Positions 1-10,444 of a stretch of DNA of 64,000 nucleotides are shown here, piece after piece. Below the pieces are notes generated by a model. It worked only from the letters and a program-made list of their open reading frames with translations. It was not told the origin of the DNA and made no database searches. Position 1 is the stretch's first letter. Each line of letters begins with the position of its first letter. Origin of the DNA: Symbiodinium natans (Eukaryota; Sar; Dinophyceae; Suessiales; Symbiodiniaceae); assembly GCA_905221605.1 (NCBI GenBank), contig CAJNDS010002758.1:175615-239614 (forward strand), read 5' to 3'. The position numbers and the translations under genes are program-made.

Positions 1-1150
1 GGAACTGCCCAACGAGGTGCGGAAAAATCATCAGAAGACAGGCGGCGGATGCGTCAGCACGTCGTGACTTAGGTGATGCAGGGCACGGCGGTGCCAAGTG
101 ATCTTGTGGTGGATTCGGGATCCAATTGACATTTCAAAACGCTGGAGCGTCTGCCTTTGCCTGCAGGTTCTCCTGGATTTGAGCGCGGATTCTTGTGCAA
201 GGCGGTCCAGCGAGGCAAGCAAGAGCTGATTTTTGTGTTGTCAGTCCTGTCCCGACTCTGTCTCAGCAATTGCTTTCGGACTTTGATCTGGCATAGCACG
301 GCAAACCTTCGACACAGGATTTCGGCGTTCTTTTCGGTGAGCTTGGGCTGACATGATCCTTACCGTTCTATATCACATTGACGAACAGCCACGTAGTATT
401 CATGATTGAGCTCGGCAAGGAGCGGCCCTGACACAATGTCACTGCGTAGCATGCTGCTGTGATACGGATGGTCGAGATGCGTCGAGATGACGTTCCTGCA
501 GAATCCAATCCTTGCAGGTGCGACTTTGAATGCTGAGGCACGTTGCATGCGGGTTTTATGTCTGTCAATACCCGAATATTGGGAAGCCCCCCTCGACAGC
601 CTGACCGTGCAGCTAACGGGCAGGCTCCCAGCCATGGAAGCCAGTCGTCCCTGCAAGACACCCAGGGTTCCGATGGCATGTGCCGCTGCGCCGCAAAGGG
701 CACAACATGTGCTTGCGAAAGACCTTTTTCGTCTCTAGCATTCCTGGCATTCTCGAGGCCTGGATCTGTGCCGAAACTTAAGAAGAAGGCAGGACTGTAG
801 GCGAATGGCTGGAATAGAGCTGAATAGAATTCAAGCCAGACGTTACCAACAAGGCGCCGGGCCATTTTTGGTCGACGCCACCGTGGCAGCCCAAGGGACC
901 CTTGTGCAACTTTGAGAAAAATCAAAAGTGCCGAGTTCACATCATTGCCCACGTCGATGCTCAATCCCTTGCAACGCTTCTTGTACGGTGTCGCTTTAAG
1001 GCTCCGTTACGATTTCAAGGAGCAGAAGGAAATTCAGGCACCATGCCGGTTTCAGGGATGTGGCATGCGGGTGCATTGCAAAGACATGCAAAACATGGCC
1101 ACACGCTACCGTGGCATCGGCAGGCCCTGATCCTGAACTAAAGAGATCTA
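1..1150. other. No recognisable gene
   Basis: About 1.1 kb with no protein motif or RNA that I recognise. Several unrelated ORFs overlap on both strands; the longest is 198 codons on the minus strand (368-964). None shows a family signature. All assignable genes in the window are on the + strand, so I treat these as chance ORFs or as part of a gene upstream of the window. Confidence 0.5.
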
Positions 1151-1168
1151 AAGAGTCTGAACACGTCA

Positions 1169-1289
1169 CCCTAAACCCTAAGCCCTAAACCCTAAACCCA
1201 CACCCTAAACCCTAAACCCTAAACCCTAAACCCTAAACCCTAAACCCTAAACCCTAAACCCTAAACCCTAAGCCCTAAACCCTAAACCA
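1169..1289 (+). repeat. Interstitial telomere-type array (CCCTAAA)n
   Basis: Tandem CCCTAAA heptamers, slightly degenerate at both ends (AGCCCTAAAC, CACCCTAAAC). This is the plant/alveolate telomere unit, here internal. Short TTTAGGG pieces in the opposite orientation follow at about 1412-1470. The rest, up to about 1940, holds nothing I recognise. Confidence 0.95.
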
Positions 1290-1954
1290 GAATTGCCCTC
1301 TAAACGCTGCAAACCAAAAGCATAGGTCGGAGACTGGACTGGGGTGGAGCAGTCTGGTCGCCTGCGAAAGCCCGGCCGCTCCAGAGCCGGGGCCCCGGAA
1401 GAGGATGCTTTTAGGGTTTTCGGGTTTAGGGTTTAGGGGTTTATTGTTTACGGTTTGGGGTTTAGGCTTCTTGATGTGGACCTGCACCCGAAGCCTTCTC
1501 AGCCCCATCGAATGGCCTGGCAAGGAGTGTGACTTCCACCGACTGCCTGGCTTCATGTGTGAGGAGATCCTCAGCCGAAGATCTTAACTCCTAAACCCCC
1601 AAACCCCCTCAAAGAAGCCCCCCCGAAACATCCTAAGCAAGTCCCGAAGCATGCCCTGATCCTTATTGGAGGAGACCGCGCAGGTGATCTTGGAGTCCAG
1701 ATCCTCAGCTGACTGGCAGGGCTTCAGCTACTTAGTCTTTTGGCGTTTGCAGCAAAGTGGGAGATACTGTACCTACCAGGAATTACCGCTATAGGAAGAG
1801 TGAACGCTTTGTTTCTTAAAGGGTGGCGCTTTTGGGAGTGACCATAGCCTCATGCTAGAGAGGAGTCGGGTGTCTCAGGTCCCTGGTTCTGACCACCGCT
1901 AGTTTGACAGAGTTTCCATAAGGGCAGATCAATCGCCCCCAGGCATTGCAAGAA

Positions 1955-4275
1955 GCAGACCTCGCGGTTTTCGGTTGAGCCCGATTCGGTGGACAAGACT
2001 CCGACCTTTGAGTACTACCCGCTCGGTGCCGAGTTGAAGGAAGGAAAGGTGGAGATGCATGCGTGACAGTCTTTTGTGCTTTCTCAAAATCAGCTGCTTG
2101 AAGCTGCGTGCCTGTGCAGAAAATGAGCAGCTAGGTTCCAAGCAGGAGAATGGGTGGATGATGCAATGAGGACAGCCAGAAGCCGGTATTGTGATAGAGG
2201 GGCAAGACGAAAAAAAACGTGCATATGAGCGATGCGGAATCACGTCCACACATGTCCAAACCCGCCGCCTCCTCGGTTCCTTGGGGTTCTTTCCAGGAGC
2301 CTGCTGGAGGAGACCATCGAGTCGCGGTTCCTTCCCTACGTGCGGCAGCGTGCCCTGGCCGGGAGTGCTCGGAAGCTGACAGTAACGGCAATTTGACTGC
2401 ATGAAGGCTATGGTTGCCGTTTCTGTGCCGTGTCTGACATCTTGGTGAGCCGCCGCCTGAGTTTTGTCCAGGATGTCCGTGTCGGATCAGGTCAGATCAT
2501 GTCGGATCACGTCCGAGCGCATTGGGCTGTCCACGTTGTGTTCCTGGCACGGTTTCAGGACGCTACTTGCCTGGAGAGCGTCGTACCCACGCCGTCCATT
2601 TTGATGGCCACGCCTTTGTGACAGCCGTGCTGGGCCTCTCACGTCCAGACAGCTACCAGGTGCCTCAAGACACCGCAGCAGAGGGAGGCTGAACAGCAGG
2701 AGTGTTGCAGTGCCTCGCAGACTTGGCCAGGGCGGCTTGTACATCCAGCCAGATGCCGCGGTGGCATCGCGCATGTACTTTCGCCTAGAGCCAGGAGACT
2801 TGCTGGCCCATTCCTGAGATGTGCAAAGTCTGGGGTGGGATGGAGAGGTCCCTCGTCGCATGTGGCAGTTGAGGTGCATTCCTTCGATTTACAGCATGGA
2901 GCAAGGTTCCTGGCTTTCGCACGCTTCAGACAGCACCAGTTTGCTACTGCGAACATGTTCGGAACGTTGTGTAAATTCCGCTGTAGGTTCACGTTTGGAA
3001 GGGTGCTCGCTACAGCCTTGTCTTCTGGATCAAAGATTCCTTGCAGGCAGGAGCGGAGCATGAGCACCATGATCCTCTGCCGTTCCGGGGAAAAGAAGCT
3101 GTGCCAGGCCGTAAGGGACCGGACGACACCCTGGTACGACTCTCTGGCTGTGAGCCACCAAGGGTGTGGACTTGAGGCGACCCTAAGCCCAAAGGCATAC
3201 ACCCTCAGAAGATTTCAGAGGATTTCAGAAGATTTCAGAAGATTTCAGAAGATTTCAGAAGATTTCAGAAGCTTCTGAGGCTGAAGGAGATCCCGATGCC
3301 TTGTACAACCTTGCTCAGAACTATGAGCCAAGGTCCCAGCATACACACAATCACATGCATGCCATCTCATAGTGATCAAGGAGATTTAAACCAACAATCT
3401 TTGGAATTCTGAAAAAAGGTCCGCTAAGGGATGAAGAATGGGATACGAGATGGGAATGTGTACTAAAAAGGGGACCTGCCTTATGGGTATTTTGGACAAG
3501 TGTTTTCCACAAGTACCATATGTCTTCGATACATGTGTGTCCTCTGCGGCCTTCAGCGCTCGCTTAAACCTCGTTTGCCATCGTGCCATTGATTTCGATG
3601 ACAGGCAAAAACGCGAAAAGCCATACACAACAGTGTGTCTATATATGCATATGTAAATATCCACACGTACTTATACATATGTGACATGAACAGAAAATCC
3701 ACAGAACTGTCAGTTAAGCATGTGTGTATGTCTTCGCATGAGTGCTCTTGCCGATCGGATTTGGACACTTTGGACACTTTAGCCACCAGGCACGGCCTCT
3801 TCGGTCGTCACTTGGATCTCCACAAGGCAACCCTTGTCTCTTGGGGCACAACGTGTAGGTCAAAATCTGTTGTTTTGGCTACATAGGGCTTGGGGCTTGG
3901 GGTGCAAGGGACTTGATCTCTTCGCTTCTCTGTTCTGTTCAGGCCCGGGAGCTGTACGAACGCAGCGCAGCAGCTGGACACCACTTTGCACAGAACAATC
4001 TCGGGTGCCGGCCCTCAGATGCAAAGGGAAGGCCGAGGAAGGCCCGCAGAGTTGACGCGTTCCTCCGTACTGAGGTTGTTGTATCGGCGCCTCCATGAAG
4101 GCGGCGCGGGTGGTGACGAACTGCAGAGGCCTGTCGCTGAGATGAGTCGAGAGATTGTGAACATGCAAAGACCGCCTCAACAGCTTGTCAGCAAGGTCTG
4201 TCTACTGGCTCAAAGCAGCCTCGGAAGCGGGCTTTGCAATGGCACAGAAGAACCTGGCTCTGGCACTAGCCTCAG
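1955..4275 (+). CDS. 2OG-Fe(II) oxygenase fused to Sel1 repeats
   Basis: Multi-exon gene assembled by frame. Well-supported exons: 2297-2349, 2407-2448, 2559-2659, 2731-2805, 2874-2900, 2987-3046, 3108-3149, 3280-about 3330, 3943-4004, about 4195-4273. A probable 5' exon lies at about 1955-2049 (reading TFEYYPLG). Joined, they read as a prolyl-4-hydroxylase-like fold: RRYLPGERR, the iron ligand pair in AVHFDG (HxD), GGLYIQP, EPGDLL, the distal His region VHSFDLQHG, and the 2-oxoglutarate-binding Arg in GARYSLVFW. Then PWYDSLA leads into Sel1 repeats (DALYNLAQNYE, ARELYERSAAAGHHFAQNNLG, YWLKAASEAGFAMAQKNL). The expected activity is 2-oxoglutarate- and Fe(II)-dependent hydroxylation; Sel1 repeats usually bind proteins. 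Several introns use GC donors (2449, 2806, 2901, 3047). The exons include a 27-nt one. Start and stop codons are not resolved, and the substrate is unknown. Confidence 0.8.
3219..3270 (+). repeat. Decamer tandem repeat GATTTCAGAA
   Basis: About five head-to-tail copies of a 10-bp unit containing TTTCAG, a 3' splice-site-like hexamer. The array lies just upstream of the Sel1 exon at 3280, so it forms the acceptor end of the intron that starts at 3150. Confidence 0.9.
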
Positions 4276-4279
4276 AGTG

Positions 4280-6110
4280 TGTTCGCCTCAGAGTGTTTTT
4301 GGCCACGCTCTCAACTTTTCCCCTGTGTTTAGACTCACTGAAAAACCTGCCGGTACCGTGATGGCTCTGCCAGAAGAAATAGTTATGAGGTCGCATCGCA
4401 GCATGCTAGGACATCCCCTACTCCGTGAAAAAGCATCCAGGGTAGTACGAGGGCGCGAGATGAGCCATCCGCGCCACCTGCCTCCAAGCCGGCGTCTATG
4501 GCGGTGCGTGGGACGGCCACGTGCAATCATCTGGGTATATGCACTTTGTGCCATCTACGCAGCGTGCGCAGTCGGCTTCATTCAGATTGGAGCTGTGCCC
4601 GTTTTGCCCGTTGTGCCCGTGTCGCGAGTGGCATCTCGGGTGTCGGACTTGCCCCGCCGAGAGCTCTGGACTTTTGCCACGCTGACTTTGGCCGGTTTCG
4701 GCTCCTTCCCATCACAGGCAGGAGAGTGCTTGTGCAATCAGCTCATCCCAATAAACTCGATGCAAGCCTACCGGAAAGCATATGATAAGCCGACACTGCA
4801 TGGTCTCGTTTTGCTCGGGCGCTTGTGCAATTTGAACGAGGCGGCTGAGCCGGCTGGGCCCTCGGCTGAGGATGCGGCGCTGTTGCGGGGCGCCTTCGCA
4901 GCCATGGCCGCGGATCCGCGGAGGCGCCGGGGCAAAGCTTTTGAAGAGTGGAGCTGCTAAGACTGCTAAGAAGCAATTGCTATAGAAGCATTTCTGAAAG
5001 AATGAATCAAATCAGTAGAACTCTGGAGTGCTTTTTCTCAGGCCTGGTGCTCAGGAGGAGCTCGAGTCAGCAGAGGAGGCGCGCAACAGGTGATGCGTGT
5101 GAGTTGAGGCAAGACGTAAGACTTGGTGGGTAACGGAAACTGTACTCCTAGGCGTTCACGACAGTCATCGAACGCTTCGACGAAGCTGGAGCCTCACGCC
5201 AGGAGCCGTGAATAGAAGTGAGCTTCAGTGCCAAGAAGTTGAGAAACGCTGCGCGTTGCATGTTGCCTGTCACTGCCCCACTGCCGTGCCTGCCTCCAGC
5301 AGGATCGCGGCGAGCTGCGCATGGCTCGGGCACAGGACGGTGAATGCAGGGATAGCGAGATATTGCAGCGGACTCGGGCATTCTCGATTGAAGAATTGAA
5401 ATTGTCGAACCATGCCCCGGCAGGCTCGAATTGCCATAAATGATTGTACTGGAGGCCTGTGGGAGTTGGAGAAGGACATAGATTGTCTTGAATATGTCGG
5501 GCCACTTATGACAGCTTTTTGGGGCCTTCCTGGCTTGTCGACAGGTTGAGGGCATTCTTTACTTGTCATCGTTGGCTCTCGTCAAAGGCATCCTCGTAAT
5601 TGTCCATTCCCGGCTCCTAGTCGACGTCCACCAACACGTCAAAACTGTGAAGAGTCACAGGCCTTCGGTCCCCGCCTTCGCAACATGTTAGAAGCGCGAG
5701 TGAGACCTCGGGTGGAAGGTTTTACCCGGAAAACCTTGGCAGCGTGTTTGAGTACTCTCTACACCAGATTTGAGCATCATGGTGGCCTGTTCGACGGCCA
5801 GGATTCCACGAATCGGGACGGACCTGTGTACTCAAGTGTGGTGCCGGCGGCTTTGCCGACCTCCGTCGATCCCTGTGACTGGTCACGCTGTTGATGCCTC
5901 ATAACGCTATACGCGGCCGCAAATGGTTGGCACCACGTCTGAATCTCCTTCCGATTTGTTCGACCGCTAAATCGTAAACGCATGGCCGTGGTTGGTTCAT
6001 GACCCGTACTATCCCGTACTCAGACAGCGCCGAAGCTCGCGTCATTGGGAAGTCGCCTGCCAAGCACAGCTCTCTGCCAACCCTTGCTATGAAATTCTAA
6101 CGTGGGTACA
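4280..6110. other. Region without a firm gene
   Basis: There is one plausible terminal exon: frame 2 is open up to the stop TAA at 4958-4960, and its last 60 or so codons are G+C-rich at third positions and Ala/Arg/Glu-rich (KAFEEWSC end). It may be the end of the upstream Sel1 gene, but no motif confirms this. The remainder, including a 135-codon minus-strand ORF at 5148-5555, shows nothing I recognise. Confidence 0.35.
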
Positions 6111-6118
6111 AGGCTCTT

Positions 6119-7308
6119 TTGAGTCAACAGCTAACAGCGCTCTGTGCACCCCGAAGATGCTTCGTGGTTCTCCTTCTTCCTGTCGTTTGGGGAGGCCAGC
6201 TTCCGTCGAAAGCAGAGGCAGCAGTGAAAGACTACTCCGATGTGGTTCAGCTCATGGAAGAAGACGGTGCTACAGGTGCAGGTTCTAAGATGGCCCCATG
6301 CTCGCATGCCTCTGGCAATCTGGTATCTGGCTCCTCTGCGTTCTGCCAGCAGGAACCTTCGACTACCCCAGCGTCTTCGTTCGACGAGGTCTCGCACGAG
6401 AAGAGATAGCTTATGGGCGGAAGGACAAGAAGCAGTGGGAAGCAGCTGCGCAGGAGCAACCGTAAGCTTGCTGGGTGAAGTTCTGCCCTTCATGTCTCTG
6501 GAAGCCATAGACCAGTGCAGGACTACACCAAAGCCATCGACACGTGGCGTTCTCGACCAATTTCAGAGTATCTTGGCATGCAGGGATCCAGGAGCGCATT
6601 CCCAAATTTAATTCCTCCTGTCACCAGGGCTTTTAGAACCCAATTCTACCCCCATTCGGGTACTTAAGGGGCTTATAAGTGGGTTATAGCTACACTTATC
6701 GTTGGGTTATAAGTACCCTGAACCTCCAAGCATGGGGTGGACATCTGAGGACAGGTTTGGGAGTCAACCCCTTGGTCCTGAACTACCGGGGCAATGCTTT
6801 TAGCCAGCTGGGCCGTTTCCAAGATGCACTTGCAGACTACCGGGAGGCGACTGAGATTTTCATGAAGGACCCCAGGTCACATCGCACATCTAAGAGACAA
6901 GGGCACCTTCTGGTGCCGAATGATGCAAGTACGCGGCTACTCCTTGCGTAGTCGTGTAGCCTTCAGATGCAGTGCCCTGAGGACAACGAATACACGCAAG
7001 CAGCACTGTCCCGTTGCAACGAGGCCCTGTCGCTCTTTGGTGTCAATGAGCCCGTTGAAGCTGTGTCGATTATGGAAGATGTAGTGCGACGCGACCCCAA
7101 CATTGCGGATGCACGCGTTGCCTTGGCTGCATCGTATTGGTCTGAGGGTGACTACAGCCGTGCTGAAGACGCATGGCGTGTTGCCTGCCAGAACACAGAC
7201 GTCGGTTGTCAAAAGTACAAGGACCTGTCCTGGGTGAAGGACATTCGACGATGGCCCCCCCAGCTTGTCGCAGACCTTGGACGTTTCCTAAACAGGGCGG
7301 TGAAATGA
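6119..7308 (+). CDS. TPR protein, probably plastid/thylakoid
   Basis: Spliced gene. Recognisable exons: about 6119-6290 (hydrophobic leader LLLPVVWGGQL, then AVKDYSDVVQLMEE), about 6523-6560 (DYTKAIDTW), 6755-6867 (NPLVLNYRGNAFSQLGRF, DALADYREATEIF) and about 6967-7308, ending in TGA. The last exon carries EAVSIMEDVVRR, IADARVALAASYWSEGDYSRAE and RRWPPQLVADLGRFLN. The RYKD/KYKD..W...RRWPP..V..L..FL ending matches a chloroplast TPR family known from plants and algae. Family knowledge suggests a role in thylakoid complex assembly; plastid targeting is inferred only from the leader. The 6755-6867 exon can end AAG|GA (GA donor) or three codons later at a GT; an internal exon may be missing between 6868 and 6966. 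One copy of TIR family C sits in the intron before 6755. Confidence 0.7.
6640..6730 (+). mobile_element. TIR element family C, left-truncated copy
   Basis: Shares GGGTACTT(A/C)AGGGGCTT, then TAAGTGGGTTA, then GGGTTA..AAGTACCC and GAACCTCCAAG with the complete copy at 38704-38856. The right terminus is present and the left terminus is not. It lies in an intron of the TPR gene. Confidence 0.7.
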
Positions 7309-7812
7309 ATGAAATGAATCCCACGGCACACTTGACTCCGATTATGTCGCGCAAGCCTTCGCCAGTAAGAGATCCTTCGACACTCTACGAGGGGTGAGCG
7401 TCACCACGTCCCTTTGCAAAGCGATGGAGTACCTGACACATGGCTGCGAGATATTGGTGAGCAGGTACGGCAAGGCCATAGCCACAGTCATATAGAACTG
7501 TGGCACGATGCTTCCAGCATTCAATCTGAACATCGGATTTGCTGCGCATTTCGCTGTGACTCTCTTGGCACAATCCCCCAGAGCTGCGCCCGCAAGCCAA
7601 GAAAGCTGGAGGATGTAGAGGGTCGAGGATTTCAGGAATGTTTCTTCCAGTGGGTGCGCAAGCTCAGGCCTATGCCAACGGACAGGGTGTGCGGCGAGAC
7701 GACGCGCAGGCAGTTGTGAAGTCCTGAGCGTTGAAAGATGCTTAACATGTTTATAACATTTCATAAAGTTTCGAGTTTGGACGCCAACGATATTCTCACA
7801 TTGGTCCCCTAG

Positions 7813-9662
7813 GTTTGGATGCGGCGAGCCGCGGAGCAGCTGGAGGCCAGTAGACAAGGTAGGATGGCATCATCTGGATTCACTTACATGCTAGGTCGAG
7901 GCGGCATATATGATGGGCGAGATGTATCGCACAGCTGGCATGGTGTTTCTTTGCGTCGATGTGCGAGATGCAACTGTTCCGGGCCATTCTGTGCTTCGCT
8001 AGGTCGAGGCAGGGGCGTTCCTGCCGATTCGTCAGAGGCCGTCCGGTTCTTGGCCGGACAAGCAGCAACAACCCGTGGCAATGCTACTTATACAGCGTTA
8101 CGAAGGCGGTTTCGTTTGTGCTCAGGCCAACTGGTACCAGCGCAGTGCTGAAGCTGGATTTCCGAAGGCTTCCCAGAGAATGCAGAGAATGTCTCCTCCG
8201 TAACCTCCTGCGTTCCAAAGTAGCGAGTGGGATTGAATGTCGCCTTGCAAGAAGGCACCGAAACAAGCCTCCTGCAGCGTTCATTCAACCTAATGATTAA
8301 TGGTTTCGCGGTCGGAGTCCTTGTCCGGGCCTTGACCACGATGTAGCAAAGACATAGCTACTGTATGTGGTTGGTTGGATAAAGATTGGAAGTCAGTGGG
8401 CTCGTTGTAGTCAACTCTTGCACGGCCAGGATTAGGACGTGCACAGCAGTGGAAAGTTCCATTTCCTGTCATCATCAAAGCAACCCTGCAAAGACACAAG
8501 CGTCAGATCATGGTCACTTCCACTCCCCTCATGTCTTGCAAAGACGTAGCTGCGAAGCGAAATGGTGTGGATGGGGCCTGAGAGCGTCTCTCTGTCAGGC
8601 TCAGTACACCCTGGGTATGCTGTACCTTGAGGGTACCGGCATAGTCCTCAGCTTTGGAAGATCACACCGGAAGCCACATCGAAATCTGCAAGGCCAGCAG
8701 GCAGACTTGCGGCAAGCTGAGATGTGGAGCGCGGCTCAAGATATTGACGGTTGTGTCAGCGTTACACAGTGATATCAGTGTTGCACAGCAGATTGAAGCG
8801 AAGGCTGAAGTTTGCTGCCCGGCAGGGACATGCGGAGGTTCCCAGCTCAGTAAGGAGCACTCCTTCCAGCCGCATCTCGCCGCTTCTGGCCCGCTTCTGG
8901 CCGCGTCTAGCCGCTTCTTTCCCGTCTGCCCCTATGTCCGGCCGGTTTTCGGTAGGCCAAGAACAATGTGGCCACGATGTATGCCCAGCGTGGTGAGGTC
9001 CGAGCCAGAGATTTTGTTGATGCCACACGTGGTGCACGAAGCAGTTATGACCAGGTTGAGGAAGCCTCGAAGATCTGGGAAGAGCTTGCCCAAAGTACTT
9101 TGGCCTCAAGTTTATACAGCAGCTGGCAGCCGACAGAGACTTCAAACTTCACGTGGGTTCCAAGCTTGCAGGTGGAGAGCCCAACGCCCAGTGCAACCTT
9201 GGCAAGGATCTGAGCTGCGACGTTTTCGTGCAAAGCTTCAGATTGCAGAACGCAAGGCGTCGTTCCTCCACATGACTTTCTGAATTGAAAAAAACATGCA
9301 AGCTCAGATAATGCATCAAAAACGAAAACATATAAGAGGTGTAATGCATGCATGCATACTGCGCCGGGCCGATAGTTCGACCCACCAACATCTTGGGGTT
9401 CTTACACCCTTACCCCGCCCTCTTCCCCATAGACTCCTGACACAATGGGGCTGGGGGCCTCCTCCGGAGCTTCTATAGTACTATATTTTCAAAACGGGGT
9501 ATTAATTTCTCCGCTAGCAGGCGCAGGGAAAATGCGACTTTTCGGCACTCCGCTACTCCGCGGGAGCCTTCACTGTCTGCATGCCATCCAACATGCGCCG
9601 TGGGTCGAAACTTTCGGCCCGGGGGTGTACATATGTATACATATATATATAAATATAAATAA

Positions 9663-9697
<35 letters not shown>

Positions 9698-10055
9698 GTA
9701 TGTGAGTTGTATCAATGCTCTCTCTCTCTCTCGCTCTCTCTCTTCGGAGCTGTCTAAAGCAGTTCCCGGCATGTTTCACCGAGGCATGGCCTTCCTGCGC
9801 GGAGCGGGCCGCGATCCAGATCCGAAGGAAGCGTCGCGATGGCTCAGCGTCTCCTTTGCAAGCATGGCATTCTCATGTGGGACTTGTAGAATTTCCCCCC
9901 AAAGCCAAAAGCCCTGCACCCTGAATCCTGAAAAAACATCCTGGGGGCTGCTAGGCTGCTCTGCCTGGCGGCTCGTCACACCCCTTGTTTCAAGGCCTGG
10001 CAGCTGCTCAGGGCCACCAAATGGCTGCCCAAGCACTGGCCTCGCTGGTGCGGCA
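7813..10055 (+). CDS. Sel1-repeat protein gene
   Basis: A run of small exons, each reading as part of a Sel1 unit: about 7814-7847 (WMRRAAEQ), about 7893-7932 (AAYMMGEMYR), about 7995-8050 (GRGVPADSSEAVRFL), 8126-about 8190 (ANWYQRSAEAGFPKA), 8599-about 8643 (AQYTLGMLYLEGTG), about 8795-8837 (KFAARQGHAE), 8956-8997 (AKNNVATMYAQRGE), 9055-9094 (VEEASKIWEELAQ), 9172-9206 (GEPNAQCNLGK), about 9766-9843 (FHRGMAFLRGAG...EASRWL) and about 10003-10052 (AAAQGHQMAAQALASLV). Phases agree across 8837/8956, 8997/9055 and 9094/9172. Sel1 arrays are alpha-helical protein-binding scaffolds; the partner is unknown. It follows the TPR gene (stop at 7308), so it is a second gene and not a continuation of the 2OG/Sel1 gene. 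The start and the exact 3' end are unresolved. Confidence 0.7.
9610..9745 (+). repeat. AT and CT microsatellites in an intron
   Basis: A TATA/AAAT run (about 9629-9695, mostly TA dinucleotides) is followed by a TCTC run (about 9718-9742). Both are intronic in the Sel1 gene. The CT run lies upstream of the exon at about 9766. Confidence 0.9.
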
Positions 10056-10444
10056 CCGAGGGTTTTGGGATGTTTGGGGTTTAGCGGGGTTTAGGGTTCT
10101 GGGTCTCAGCAACGATCCCCCGCTTGACAGGGTCCCTAAACTCCCTGGGCCCTGGGCCCTGAGGCTGAATTTCAGGATGAGAGACACCTCCGCCCATGTT
10201 CGTACTTCCGATGAGCTAAGGCCGCGTGACTTGGTGGTGTTGGACAGGACGTGCCGTTGGGAACGGAGAGATATGGCATGCCTTCTGGTTGCTACAGTCC
10301 ATCCGATTGTGTTTGCTGCAGCATTTTAAGCTCGAGAGAGCATGAACCTGCATGGGGTAAGCATCAGCCTCGTGTAAGTCTCTTACGCAGGCTTTTCCAA
10401 CCTTTTGATCGAAAGCATTCATCTTGCACTCCCCCAAAGCAGCC

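Noticed and set aside
368-964. 198-codon minus-strand ORF
   Set aside because: No motif, biased by overlapping frames, and no other minus-strand gene exists in the window.
3986-4960. 324-codon ORF as one protein
   Set aside because: Over 3943-4275 the Sel1 coding frame is different, so the ORF runs through exons in the wrong frame; only its last part may be coding.
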